Assembly (NCBI GenBank): GCA_947039455.1
Contig: CAMQZB010000001.1
Location: forward strand, 267,877 to 331,876
Origin: an uncultured Clostridia bacterium
Lineage (GTDB): Bacteria > Bacillota > Clostridia > Christensenellales > CAMQZB01
Direction: 5' to 3'
Length of the DNA stretch: 64,000 bases
A program made the translations under genes and the position numbers. The notes under the pieces were generated by a model that made no database searches, was not told the DNA's origin, and saw nothing but the letters and a program-made list of their open reading frames with translations. Shown piece by piece: positions 1 to 9,361 of the stretch (the stretch's first letter is position 1; the number at the start of each line of letters is the position of its first letter).

Positions 1-3000
1 CACTTCAACTGTTTCATTTACGGCAATATCTCCAACTGGGATTTTGATGTTGTCAGTTACTGCAACAAGTACGTTTTTCACTGTTGCTGAATTGGCTACA
101 TAAGTTAAACCGCTTGGAAGAATATCTGTTAAAACGGCTTCGCTTGCAGGTTCATCACCAGTGTTTTTCACTGATACTGTATAGACGATTATTTCACCTA
201 ATACCGCTTTAGCTTTATCTGCACTCTTTGTTGAAGTTGTTAAATCAGGGCCTCCGTTTGGAGCGATTGGAACCACTGTTGGTGGTGTAATTGTTACCCC
301 CGGTTTGCCTGTTTCATCAGTATAAGTGATGATCGCTTCGTTCTTAAATTCAGCTGGTGTTGGAATGGCATTGATTAAAATTTCAAACACTACAGTTGAT
401 GTTGCTCCTGCTGAAATTGTTCCAATATTTAATCCCGGTGCTGTTGTTATGCTACCTACATTCGGTCCGCTTGCACCTGTTACTACAACACTTCCTGCAA
501 CTAATGTCAACTCGCTTGGCAACTCGTCAAGTACTGTTACTTGCTCAGCTGACAATGCACCGTTGTTTGGAATTGTAACTGTATATTTTATCTTTTCGCC
601 AACTTTTGCTGAAGTTTTATCTCCGTCTTTTGTTGCTGACGATAAATTGCTTCCGTCAGTTGCCACAACATCTAAATTACCACCGCTTACGTTGCCTGTT
701 TTTGTTCCTGTTTGATCAGTGTAAGTGATTTTTACTACGTTGTTGAATGGGTTTGGAGTTGGAATGCCTTTTACTGCAACTCTGAATTTAATTACTGCTG
801 TTGCACCAACCGCTATATCGCCAATTGCTAAGCCCGGAAGTTCGTCAAGGTCGCCAGTGACTACGCCAGTATTTCCTGTTACTGAAATAATCTCAACAAG
901 TTCTACATTTGCAGTTAATGCGTCGTAAACTATTACGTTTTCAGCTGTTGCAGGTCCTTGATTTGGGATTGTAACTGTATAAATTACACCTTCGCCAACT
1001 TCTGGGCTGTTGTTATCTGCTTTCTTTTTAGCTCCGCCTAAATCCGCACCATTTGTTCCACCAACATTGAGGTTACCTCCAGTTGTTGGGAAAGTAGTTG
1101 TGCCTGTTGAATCGGTGTAAGTGATGGTTGCGGTGTTCTCATATGGGTTTGGTGTTGGTAAGCTGTCAATCTTTACTTGTAACGTGATTGTTGCTGTGCC
1201 ACCCGCGACTATTGAGCCAATGTTTAATCCTGGTGCTACTGTAATTGAACCTGTTACTGTGCCTACATTGCCTGTTACTACTGGCGTTCCAACTAATGAT
1301 AACGCTGTTGGCAGTTTGTCTAATACAGTCACAGATTGTGCAGTTTCAGTTCCACTGTTTGGAATTTCAATAGTATAAGTTACTGTTTCTCCAATAGCTG
1401 GGTTTCCGTTGTCTACAACTTTAGAACTATTTCCTAAATTACTTCCACCGTCTCCACCGTCTGGATTTATTGTTAACGGTTCGCCTGTTACTGGTAATGT
1501 TGGGCGATTTCCGTTGCCATCATCATAGGCAATGTTTGCAGTATTTGCATATGGGTTTGGTGTTGGAAGTGCTGACAATAACACATCAAATGTTACTACC
1601 GCTTTTGCATTTACGGCTAGCGTTGCAACAGTAATTCCTGTTGACGGACCATCGGCTACTACTACGCCATCAATTTTTGATGTGCCAGTTACATAGTCAA
1701 GTCCTGTTGGTAATACATCCGTTACTGTAATATTAGTGGCAGTTTTTGCACCTGTGTTTTCTAAATTAATACTGTAAGTTACTGTATCTCCAACTGTTGC
1801 TGAAGTGCTACTTGCTGTTTTTGTAGCGTTTCCAAGGTTTGCACCTGTTCCTGCTTGAACATCAATTTCGCCACCTGTGATTGTGTCAGTAATTGCTGCT
1901 CCTGTCACTGGGTTTTCATAAGATAAATCAGCTGAATTTAAGAATGGATTTGGTGTTGGTACGCTGTTTACTATTACATCAAATTCAAGACTTGCTGTTG
2001 CTCCTACACCAATAATTCCAACAAAGAATCCAGTGGTATTTGGGTCGCCACCAATTGGTTGCGTTCCTATTATGGCACTGCCTGATACATAAGTTAAGCC
2101 TGTTGGCAAAGAATCTTTCACAATTACATTCGTTGCGATTTGGTCACCACTATTCACTAATGCAATGGTATATTTGATAGTTTCGCCTTCAGTTGGCGTT
2201 GCATTGTCTACAGATTTTGTAGTGCCACCTAAACTTGGTCCTGCTGGCAATGTTGCGTTGATTTCACCACCAGTAACTTTATCTACTACTGGATTGCCGT
2301 TGCCGTCATCATAGCCTAAATCTGCTATGTTTATATATGGGTTCGGTGTTGGGATTGCTGTGATTAATGCTTGGAATGTTACTATTACTGCATTAAGTGG
2401 CGCAATATCAGCTATTGCAATTCCTGTAATTGGGCTATCCGCACTTGCTACGCCATTGATTAACACACTGCCGTTTACAAACTCAATTCCTGTTGTTAAC
2501 ACATCAGTTACTGTTACGCCTGTTGCTGTTAATGTTCCTGAATTTACTAAGCTAATTGTATAAGTTACTGTATCGCCAACTTTTGGATTTGCATTGCTTA
2601 CGAATTTAGTTGAGTTTCCAAGGTCTGCAATTGGCTTTTGGCTTGCGTTGATTTCGCCACCAGTTACGTCAGTTGTTGCCGGTCCTGTTCCGTCATTAAA
2701 TTCGAAAGTCGCTGTGTTTACATATGGGTTTGGATCAGGAATTGCATCAACATTTACATCAAATGTTACTACAACATTTCCGCCAGCTGGCACTGTTCCT
2801 ACATCAATTCCCGTGCCATCAGTTGGGTCACCAGTTCCGCCTGTTACGTTTCCAGCAAAGGATAATCCTGTTGCTAGTACGTCTTTTAAGAATACCGCTG
2901 TTGCTTCAACTGCACCTGAATTTACTACATCAATTGTATAAGTGACTACATCGCCTACAAATGGTGTTGGATTGCTTACTGTTTTTGGTGAAGTTCCAAG

Positions 3001-4608
3001 TACTGCAATTGGTGGAATTGGCACATCAATTGGTTGACCAACAATGTCGTTTGCTGTTACTAACCCTAAGCCGTCGCCGTTGTCGTATTCAAGAACCGCT
3101 GTATTAGTAAATGGATTTGGGTCTGGCACTGCGTCTACATTTACATCAAATGTTACTGTTACGCTTGCACCCGCTGCAACTGTTCCTACATCAATACCAG
3201 TGCCGTCAGTTGGGTCACCAGTTCCGCCTGTTACGTTTCCAGCGAATGATAATCCTGTTGCTAGTACATCTTTTAAGAATACTGCTGTTGAATCAAGTGT
3301 TCCACTGTTAGATATTACAACGGTATAAGTGATTACATCTCCCACTTCTGGTGCTTGATTGCTTACAGTTTTTACACTGCCATCAAGATTTGCCGGTGGG
3401 ATTTTTGCTGTTTTACAATCCGCAAAAGCTTGCACATTATCTACATCTAAATCAACAATCTCTAAGTCAATTGCCTCTGGAGATTCCCAGTCTGTTGGTA
3501 AATCAAACTTAAATGCGGTGCTAGGAATGTCTCTGTACCATGCGTAAACCACACCATCTTGTATTGTTAATGCTCCAGGAAAAAATGTGGCAGCTGGAAC
3601 ATACCCGTCAGGCAACTTAAGATATCTTTGGTCTGTTTTACCTGATGGAATCTCAACTCTCAAAATAGATGGCAATTCATCCGTATAATACATATAACCA
3701 TCTTGGAAAAATCCTTCTGACTTGAGATCTATTACTTTCTCAGGCAAGATACCAGTGTTATAGATATCAAGCTCTGTTGTTGAGTCCATTTCGATAAAGT
3801 TACCATATCTTTTGCTGGTTACATCGCCTACATAAATTTTACCGATGGCATGACCTATTCCGCCAACTTCATCCGTTATTTGTGTATACATAAAACCATC
3901 TTCAGTTACATGAGAGGTTCTTACTAGCATTGCATCAGCCGCATTTGTGTGTTGGGAGACTTCTACAGCGTACGCAGCAACTCCGTTAGTATTGATAACT
4001 CCGCCAGTATAATTTGATCCAAACACGGTGAATTTTTTCTCCGCACCGCCATGAGATCTTACACCATAAAATAATTGATCGAAAGGGTTATAATCAATAA
4101 CAAGTGAACCAGGTCTTCTAATCGGAGGAACTGGGATACGTGTTGCACCAGTAGTGACATCGGATATTCTAATATCAGGCGCTAATAAGGATGAGTGATA
4201 TCGTTCGTTTTCTCCCAGTACCGAGCAATCAATTGGCTCAATTGGGGCTACGCTAACATACAAAAATCTAGCGATTCTAGACTTATTTAGTGCGATATCT
4301 CCAGAGCTAAATTCCATGATTTGGGTTCTTGATGTTGCTGGACGTGTATTTAACTCTGGTAATGGAATGTTTTCTGGAACTTGATATCCTGGGACTGTAA
4401 CATCTCCAGGGTCGCCTTCGAAATGATTTACTTTATAGATACCAGGGGTATCTGTAATTGGAATATCAAAAGCTGTTGTACTTGTAGAAAATGGGGGAAC
4501 ATTGCTTTTGTACTTTGTAAATTCGCCTAATGGATTTTCTACCACGATATATTGATTATCTGGATTAATTGTTGAAAGTGTAAGGGTTACTTTTAAAGAT
4601 GCTGGCAT
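1..4608 (-). CDS. Giant DUF11-repeat surface protein (3' end outside window)
   Basis: I translated this frame directly: it is open from the ATG at 4608 to the window edge, at least 1536 codons. The start follows a GGAGGG ribosome binding site that overlaps the stop of the SPOCS gene upstream. The first roughly 400 residues are non-repetitive, rich in beta-strand-like Tyr/Gly motifs, and may form a propeller. About nine DUF11 (conserved repeat domain) units of 125-133 residues follow, each beginning with a motif like VGDxVTYTVxxxNSG and centred near 3350, 2965, 2580, 2190, 1795, 1400, 1005, 615 and 220. Such repeats form extended stalks in surface or spore-coat proteins. No signal peptide is visible at the start, which fits a spore-surface protein assembled from the mother cell, but that is inference. 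Its position directly after SPOCS genes suggests one operon. Confidence 0.85.
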   Translation of the reverse strand, partial: MPASLKVTLTLSTINPDNQYIVVENPLGEFTKYKSNVPPFSTSTTAFDIPITDTPGIYKVNHFEGDPGDVTVPGYQVPENIPLPELNTRPATSRTQIMEFSSGDIALNKSRIARFLYVSVAPIEPIDCSVLGENERYHSSLLAPDIRISDVTTGATRIPVPPIRRPGSLVIDYNPFDQLFYGVRSHGGAEKKFTVFGSNYTGGVINTNGVAAYAVEVSQHTNAADAMLVRTSHVTEDGFMYTQITDEVGGIGHAIGKIYVGDVTSKRYGNFIEMDSTTELDIYNTGILPEKVIDLKSEGFFQDGYMYYTDELPSILRVEIPSGKTDQRYLKLPDGYVPAATFFPGALTIQDGVVYAWYRDIPSTAFKFDLPTDWESPEAIDLEIVDLDVDNVQAFADCKTAKIPPANLDGSVKTVSNQAPEVGDVITYTVVISNSGTLDSTAVFLKDVLATGLSFAGNVTGGTGDPTDGTGIDVGTVAAGASVTVTFDVNVDAVPDPNPFTNTAVLEYDNGDGLGLVTANDIVGQPIDVPIPPIAVLGTSPKTVSNPTPFVGDVVTYTIDVVNSGAVEATAVFLKDVLATGLSFAGNVTGGTGDPTDGTGIDVGTVPAGGNVVVTFDVNVDAIPDPNPYVNTATFEFNDGTGPATTDVTGGEINASQKPIADLGNSTKFVSNANPKVGDTVTYTISLVNSGTLTATGVTVTDVLTTGIEFVNGSVLINGVASADSPITGIAIADIAPLNAVIVTFQALITAIPTPNPYINIADLGYDDGNGNPVVDKVTGGEINATLPAGPSLGGTTKSVDNATPTEGETIKYTIALVNSGDQIATNVIVKDSLPTGLTYVSGSAIIGTQPIGGDPNTTGFFVGIIGVGATASLEFDVIVNSVPTPNPFLNSADLSYENPVTGAAITDTITGGEIDVQAGTGANLGNATKTASSTSATVGDTVTYSINLENTGAKTATNITVTDVLPTGLDYVTGTSKIDGVVVADGPSTGITVATLAVNAKAVVTFDVLLSALPTPNPYANTANIAYDDGNGNRPTLPVTGEPLTINPDGGDGGSNLGNSSKVVDNGNPAIGETVTYTIEIPNSGTETAQSVTVLDKLPTALSLVGTPVVTGNVGTVTGSITVAPGLNIGSIVAGGTATITLQVKIDSLPTPNPYENTATITYTDSTGTTTFPTTGGNLNVGGTNGADLGGAKKKADNNSPEVGEGVIYTVTIPNQGPATAENVIVYDALTANVELVEIISVTGNTGVVTGDLDELPGLAIGDIAVGATAVIKFRVAVKGIPTPNPFNNVVKITYTDQTGTKTGNVSGGNLDVVATDGSNLSSATKDGDKTSAKVGEKIKYTVTIPNNGALSAEQVTVLDELPSELTLVAGSVVVTGASGPNVGSITTAPGLNIGTISAGATSTVVFEILINAIPTPAEFKNEAIITYTDETGKPGVTITPPTVVPIAPNGGPDLTTSTKSADKAKAVLGEIIVYTVSVKNTGDEPASEAVLTDILPSGLTYVANSATVKNVLVAVTDNIKIPVGDIAVNETVEV

Positions 4609-4621
4609 AACTTATTCCCTC

Positions 4622-5107
4622 CTAACATACTTTGACATCGAGGAACATCATAACGCAATTATGAATTGTTCTCTTGTCAAGCATTCTTGCACATACGTCT
4701 TCAACATATGGCGTTACAGTTAATCTATTAGCTCTCACTAAGTCACAAATCTTCTTTCCATCAATTTCTTCTGGAAGAATTACAAACATACTTTTTAACG
4801 TTTCATAATGTGCTGCGTGAGCGGATTGACTTGGCTCTAATGCTACATACATTACTTTTTCTTTGATATTTACTTCAACTACTAATTTGTAGCCTGAAAG
4901 ATATTGACCTTCTTGACTTCTGCCTTTCGCTGTTTCGATTAAGTTTACATTAACAACTTCAGCGTCTACCATTACATCAAGTAATCTTTCCATATCAGGT
5001 TTTTGTGGAGGTATTGATAATACTTCACAAATGATTTCTTCTTTAAAATATTTTGCTTCTTTTGGCAAAATTGTGTTTTGGGTACATGACCCTGTTTTAC
5101 AATTCAT
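4622..5107 (-). CDS. SPOCS (DUF3794) domain protein
   Basis: A protein of 161 residues carrying one SPOCS/DUF3794 domain: a Pro-rich opening near IPPQKPDMER, then an IETAKGRSQEGQ motif, a long beta-strand stretch and an acidic VEDVCARMLD end. The domain is known from SipL, the morphogenetic partner of SpoIVA, and from many clostridial spore-coat or surface proteins. I place the start at ATG 5107 rather than GTG 5116, because that GTG lies inside the AAGGAG ribosome binding site. It sits between another SPOCS gene and the DUF11 giant, with only a few bases between genes, so the three are probably one transcript. Several Cys residues near both ends could cross-link. Exact role unknown. Confidence 0.8.
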   Translation of the reverse strand: MNCKTGSCTQNTILPKEAKYFKEEIICEVLSIPPQKPDMERLLDVMVDAEVVNVNLIETAKGRSQEGQYLSGYKLVVEVNIKEKVMYVALEPSQSAHAAHYETLKSMFVILPEEIDGKKICDLVRANRLTVTPYVEDVCARMLDKRTIHNCVMMFLDVKVC

Positions 5108-5119
5108 AATTTTCACTCC

Positions 5120-5593
5120 TTAACAAATATCAGCAATAATCATCATGGTAATATTGTTGTAAATACAACGTAAATCCATTTGATCTGAATAGATATCTTC
5201 AATTGAAACACTAGCTTCTATCATAGTATTTGACCTATAATTTTCAGGCAAAACAATATAACCACAGAATGGGTAAGTTGTGTGTGCTGTATGCAAACTT
5301 TGAGTAGCTTCATTGGCTACATATTGAACTTTATACTCAATATCCCCTGTTACCATCAACTTCGCTCCAGTAACTTGTTGCCCCTCTAAGGAAATACCCT
5401 TTGGTGTTTCCACGATTTTCTTTTCTGTAATGCTTGGAGTTGCCCAAACTCTTACTATTTGCTCAATATCCGGTTTTTGCGTTGGCACACAAAAAGTATA
5501 GTCCACATTCATTTGTTTGAAATATGGCATATCCTCATAGTTACACGTGCTGATACCATGATATTCAATTAAATTTCTTACGATTGATGACAT
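5120..5593 (-). CDS. SPOCS (DUF3794) domain protein
   Basis: A protein of 157 residues, paralogous to its downstream neighbour. It shows the same order of motifs: VPTQKPDIEQ, then ETPKGISLEGQQVTG, then a strand-rich middle, then IEDIYSDQMDLRCIYNN at the end. The start at 5593 follows TAGGAGG with good spacing. It is the first gene of the minus-strand set that continues into the DUF11 giant. The 159-bp region upstream is shared with a divergent Cys-rich gene, so both may be controlled from the same place. A structural role on the spore or cell surface is inferred from the domain and neighbours, not shown. Confidence 0.8.
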   Translation of the reverse strand: MSSIVRNLIEYHGISTCNYEDMPYFKQMNVDYTFCVPTQKPDIEQIVRVWATPSITEKKIVETPKGISLEGQQVTGAKLMVTGDIEYKVQYVANEATQSLHTAHTTYPFCGYIVLPENYRSNTMIEASVSIEDIYSDQMDLRCIYNNITMMIIADIC

Positions 5594-5752
5594 AATTAGC
5601 CTCCTAATTTTAATGATTCTTTTCCATTATATTCTCAACTTTAATAAAAAGTTAACAATACTCATAACCCATTAATTTTCTTAGTAACATAAATTTAAGT
5701 TTTTTCATACTGTGAAACTATAAAGAAAAAATACTTTAATTTAGGAGTTTAT

Positions 5753-6079
5753 ATGTTTTGTTCAAAATGTTCTAATTCAACATCAACTTGTGCAAAGGCC
5801 AATTTTTCGATGCCGACATACCCAGATTGCACACCGACAACTTATCATCCAGCAGTTCCTGCACATCACTTTAATTTAGTTTGCAACAACAGTTGTTTTC
5901 CAGCTATTTCACCTTTTACATCAGCTAGTCATGGTGTTTCCTCTAACGCTTATAATGGTTATTGCACACCAATTGATATTATTCTTCCAGGACATACGAC
6001 TAGCTGTCCAAATTCGCCATCTCTTGACACTTGTATTTGCAATTGTTTTAATTTTAGTGCATGCGATGATATAATTTAA
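5753..6079 (+). CDS. Small Cys-rich protein of unknown function
   Basis: A 108-residue protein with eleven Cys residues, many Pro, Ser and Thr, and almost no charged residues. It starts at an ATG preceded by TTAGGAG and ends just before a strong hairpin terminator. It is one of the very few plus-strand genes and diverges from the SPOCS pair. I do not recognise a family. The composition resembles small disulfide-rich spore-coat or exosporium proteins, and the neighbouring SPOCS and collagen-like genes make that plausible. An overlapping minus-strand frame has no convincing start. Confidence 0.6.
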   Translation: MFCSKCSNSTSTCAKANFSMPTYPDCTPTTYHPAVPAHHFNLVCNNSCFPAISPFTSASHGVSSNAYNGYCTPIDIILPGHTTSCPNSPSLDTCICNCFNFSACDDII

Positions 6080-6131
6080 AATTAAATTACCAATATAAAT
6101 GATTAATGCATCATTATTTAACAAACCAATA

Positions 6132-6175
6132 AAAGTGTATCACTCTTGTTTATCAATAAGAATGATACACTTTTT
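6132..6175. terminator. Bidirectional terminator
   Basis: The arms AAAAGTGTATCA and TGATACACTTTT pair around a short loop, flanked by A and T runs. It lies between the convergent ends of the Cys-rich gene and the CpReg-like gene and could serve both. Confidence 0.85.
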
Positions 6176-6182
6176 AATGTTT

Positions 6183-6752
6183 TTACCTACACCTGTATAG
6201 TGGCATATTAATTGATTGAATGTTTTTTGCATTATTACACCCATTAGATGGCTTATTAACACTTTCAATTTGTGCATTTGTTTTATGTTGTTGATGTATG
6301 TTATTGTTGATTTCATTTTCTTTTGTATATTCTATATTTTGGTTGTTATTTCCGTTTTGAGCTTCGTTATAATCATTTTTTTTCATATTCATACATTCCT
6401 TTTCTTGGAATGTTTTGTTTACTAAAACTTTGTATTTTTCTTGATTATTACTATATGATAATTCAAACTGATAAAAACCATTTTTATCACTTATTGTATT
6501 TGCAATTCCTTCATAGTACTCAGAATTGCTTATGTTTTCAACTTTTATTAATTTAACTAAAGCATTTTCCACAGCACTCCCACTGCAATCTCTAATTTGC
6601 CCCCAAAGTCTTATCACTTTATTCTTCCCAATATCCTCAGCATTTTCAAGGACTACATCTGCACGTATTTCAGTTGCATCTTGACTTGTAATTCTAATAT
6701 CCACTGACTTCCCTATAATCAAATCACGATTCAACATTTTGTTTTTCGTCAT
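6183..6752 (-). CDS. Carboxypeptidase-regulatory-like (Ig-fold) domain protein
   Basis: A protein of 189 residues. Residues about 40-110 match the carboxypeptidase regulatory-like/CnaB-type fold: IRLWGQIRDCSGSAVENALVKL, then SDKNGFYQFELSY, a pattern of prealbumin-like strands seen in clostridial surface and spore proteins. The last 80 residues are Asn/Gln/Glu-rich and look disordered. The ATG at 6752 follows TTAAGGAG. It is 12 bp downstream of a SPOCS gene and probably cotranscribed with it. A structural or anchoring role is inferred. No signal peptide is seen, again consistent with an intracellularly assembled coat component. Confidence 0.65.
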   Translation of the reverse strand: MTKNKMLNRDLIIGKSVDIRITSQDATEIRADVVLENAEDIGKNKVIRLWGQIRDCSGSAVENALVKLIKVENISNSEYYEGIANTISDKNGFYQFELSYSNNQEKYKVLVNKTFQEKECMNMKKNDYNEAQNGNNNQNIEYTKENEINNNIHQQHKTNAQIESVNKPSNGCNNAKNIQSINMPLYRCR

Positions 6753-6764
6753 ATTTTTATCTCC

Positions 6765-7256
6765 TTAAAATTTAATTTCATTAACTACATCAGCGTTAAG
6801 CATCATTAATATATTCGTATAACCATACCTTCCATCAAATTGATCTATATACACGTCTTCAGTTTCAATACTTATTTCTATTACACTTTTAAAACAAATA
6901 TTGTTTGGCAATGATATGTAACTCGAGAACGGTATATTGATTTGTACAGAATTTAAACTTTGCGAATTATCACTCGATAAATACTTTAAATCATACTCAA
7001 CTTCGCCCATAACAATTACTTTATATTCAGCTATTTGCTGACCCTCTATCGATATTCCTTTTATTTTTGTTCTAATTACATTTTGATAAACAACACTCAC
7101 CGTTGACGAAATATTAATAATTTCATTGATTTTCGGCTTTGTAAAAGGTACGCAAAATCCTCCAGATATGTTTATTATCTTAAAACACCCTAATTGTTTC
7201 TTTTTTTCTTCGCAAAATTGTAATTTGCTCAAATAATTATGAATTATTGTTGCCAA
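6765..7256 (-). CDS. SPOCS (DUF3794) domain protein
   Basis: Third SPOCS paralogue in the window, 163 residues. Motifs VPFTKPKINEI, KGISIEGQQIAEYKV and IETEDVYIDQFDGRYGYTN align with the protein at 5120-5593. The reading frame opens with TTG at 7256, 11 bases after AGGAGG. There is no better ATG before the domain, so TTG is the likely start. It heads a two-gene unit with the CpReg-like protein. A terminator separates it from the collagen gene upstream, so it has its own promoter. Confidence 0.75.
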   Translation of the reverse strand: MATIIHNYLSKLQFCEEKKKQLGCFKIINISGGFCVPFTKPKINEIINISSTVSVVYQNVIRTKIKGISIEGQQIAEYKVIVMGEVEYDLKYLSSDNSQSLNSVQINIPFSSYISLPNNICFKSVIEISIETEDVYIDQFDGRYGYTNILMMLNADVVNEIKF

Positions 7257-7361
7257 GAAAAACTATACCTCCTATCAATATTTTGCCACTATGATATCTT
7301 ATTCATAATTTATAATAAAAGTGACTACACCATGATTTTATAAGCATTTTTATTGCAATTT

Positions 7362-7400
7362 CAAAAAGCCATACTTGATTTTTGCAAGTATGGCTTTTTG
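7362..7400 (-). terminator. Terminator of the collagen-like gene
   Basis: A perfect 16-base stem (CAAAAAGCCATACTTG with its complement) and a short T-rich loop. It lies 20 bp past the stop of the collagen-like gene. Confidence 0.9.
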
Positions 7401-7420
7401 GTTTTATGAATAATTTTAAT

Positions 7421-9202
7421 TTATTTTAATTTTAATACTGTTAAATACGCTGTTGTTTGACAGCTTCCGTCAAATTTCAATCTAGTTGCCTCAGATGAAA
7501 TTAGTACTAATTCCAATAAAGCGCCCGCTTCTAATGTCACAATCGCTGTTCCGCACAACAATGCTCCTAAGAATGAATTCACACATAATGCTACCATTGC
7601 TCCTGGAATTAATATTCCGTTATTTTGTACCATAACTCCAATATCTGATGTTACTGTACTATTCACATTTACCATGAATTGAATTTGATAATCTCCAGCT
7701 TCAACTATTTCGATATGATCTGCACTAGAAATAACATTATTTGATGGGAAATTATTAGTCATACATAATTTTTGTGACATGCACTTTTCTAAACACATAT
7801 CTGAAGCACATGCTTTATATATTCCGCCATATGAATTTGAACAGCAAGAGCCATCTGCGCCATCTGCGCCATCTGCACCTGATTCTCCTTTAAGAGACTC
7901 TAACCATTCCTCTTCGGTTCCATTAAAACCATTTTTAACAGCTAACTCATGTGGCGTACTTCCACTTAGTCCAGTTGGACCTGTTGGACCTGTTGGACCT
8001 GTTGTTCCATTTACTCCTGTTGGGCCTGTTGGACCTGTTGCGCCATTTGCACCTGTTGCGCCTGTTGCGCCTGTTAATCCATTTGCTCCTGTTGCGCCTG
8101 TTGCTCCAATTAATCCAGTAGCTCCTGTTGTTCCATTTGCTCCTGTTGCACCTATAGCACCTGTTGGACCTGTTGCTCCTGTTGCTCCTGTTTCTCCGTT
8201 AGCACCATTTGCTCCTGTTGCTCCTGTTGCACCTGCTACACCGTTAGCACCATCGGCACCTGTTGCTCCGTTAGCACCATCGGCTCCTGTTGCTCCTGTT
8301 GCTCCTGTTGCACCTGCTACACCGTTAGCACCATCGGCACCTGTTGCTCCGTTAGCACCATCAGTTCCTGTTGCTCCGTTAGCACCATCGGCTCCTGTTG
8401 CTCCGTTAGCACCATCGGCTCCTGTTGCTCCTGTTGCACCATCGGCTCCTGTTGCTCCTGTTGCACCTGCTACACCGTTATCTCCTGTTGCTCCTGCTAC
8501 ACCGTTAGCTCCTGTTGCACCTGCTACACCGTTATCTCCTGTTGCTCCTGCTACACCGTTAGCACCATCTGCTCCTGTTGCGCCGTTAGCTCCTGTTGCT
8601 CCTGTTGCTCCGTTTGCACCGTTAATTCCGTCAACACCTGCTACACCTGTTGCGCCTGTTGCGCCGTTAGCTCCTGTTGCACCTACTGATCCTGTTGGTC
8701 CAGCTGCACCTGTTGCGCCGGTCGCACCTGTTACGCCTGTTGCTCCTGTCACACCTGTTGCACCAGTTGTTCCTGTTGCTCCATTAGCACCATCGGCTCC
8801 TGTTGCTCCAATTGCACCCGTTGGACCTGTCACACCATTTGCTCCAGTAGCACCTGTTGCACCGTTAGCTCCGTCAGCTCCTGTCAAACCATTAGCACCC
8901 GTAGCTCCTGTTGCACCTGTTAAAGAGGCAGAGCCATCTTTTCCAGTTACACCTGTTGATCCTGTTAAACCAGTTGCTCCTGTTGCTCCTGTTGCTCCTC
9001 TCATTCCAGTTGCTCCTGTTGCACCTTTTTGCCCACAACATCTGCTACATGGTGAACAATTAGAACATGTGTCTAAACAAGAAGGTGAGTGACAACGTTG
9101 AGATTGCATTGGTTGTAAGCACCCATTGTCACATTGATTGTTTGAACATGTGTCATTCTGACTGCAATTAAAAGGGTTACTATTGTTATTATATAAATTC
9201 AT
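7421..9202 (-). CDS. BclA-like collagen-repeat glycoprotein
   Basis: A protein of 593 residues in three parts. The N-terminal 58 residues are Cys/Asn-rich. Residues about 59-440 are an unbroken Gly-X-Y collagen-like stretch dominated by GAT, GAN and GAD triplets, with many Thr for O-glycosylation. The C-terminal about 130 residues form a globular beta-rich domain like the TNF/C1q-like trimer head of BclA-type exosporium proteins. A short [10 protein letters not shown] motif joins stalk to head and is common in clostridial and phage collagen-like proteins. The start follows AAGGAG. The glycosyltransferase gene immediately upstream is a natural partner, as in C. difficile bclA-sgtA. The repeat region is low-complexity DNA prone to length change. 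An exosporium location is inferred. Confidence 0.85.
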   Translation of the reverse strand: MNLYNNNSNPFNCSQNDTCSNNQCDNGCLQPMQSQRCHSPSCLDTCSNCSPCSRCCGQKGATGATGMRGATGATGATGLTGSTGVTGKDGSASLTGATGATGANGLTGADGANGATGATGANGVTGPTGAIGATGADGANGATGTTGATGVTGATGVTGATGATGAAGPTGSVGATGANGATGATGVAGVDGINGANGATGATGANGATGADGANGVAGATGDNGVAGATGANGVAGATGDNGVAGATGATGADGATGATGADGANGATGADGANGATGTDGANGATGADGANGVAGATGATGATGADGANGATGADGANGVAGATGATGANGANGETGATGATGPTGAIGATGANGTTGATGLIGATGATGANGLTGATGATGANGATGPTGPTGVNGTTGPTGPTGPTGLSGSTPHELAVKNGFNGTEEEWLESLKGESGADGADGADGSCCSNSYGGIYKACASDMCLEKCMSQKLCMTNNFPSNNVISSADHIEIVEAGDYQIQFMVNVNSTVTSDIGVMVQNNGILIPGAMVALCVNSFLGALLCGTAIVTLEAGALLELVLISSEATRLKFDGSCQTTAYLTVLKLK

Positions 9203-9361
9203 ATTTGACTCCTTAGATTATACTTTTAGCGAAAAAATATAGCTTTCTTTCGCTTCTATTTTAACTTAGATTTTGATAAATTCTGCATTCTACGTTATCT
9301 TTAAACAATGAATGCGAAAAATATTCTTACAACTACTTTTCATTTCTATGACGATTTTAAG

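Noticed and set aside
326-3547. Several plus-strand ORFs across the first 3.5 kb
   Set aside because: They are antisense shadows of the DUF11 repeats and reappear at each repeat. The minus frame is continuous over 4.6 kb with a strong start.
5921-6124. Minus-strand ORF opposite the Cys-rich gene
   Set aside because: It crosses the end of the plus-strand gene and has no start site; composition is shadow-like.
7979-8990. Possible CRISPR or tandem-repeat array
   Set aside because: The period is 9 bases in coding triplets, without constant repeats and unique spacers of CRISPR size.
7779-9092. Long plus-strand ORF (437 codons) of Pro/Ala/Val repeats
   Set aside because: It is the antisense of the collagen triplets; the periodic bases keep the opposite frame open. 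No ribosome site.
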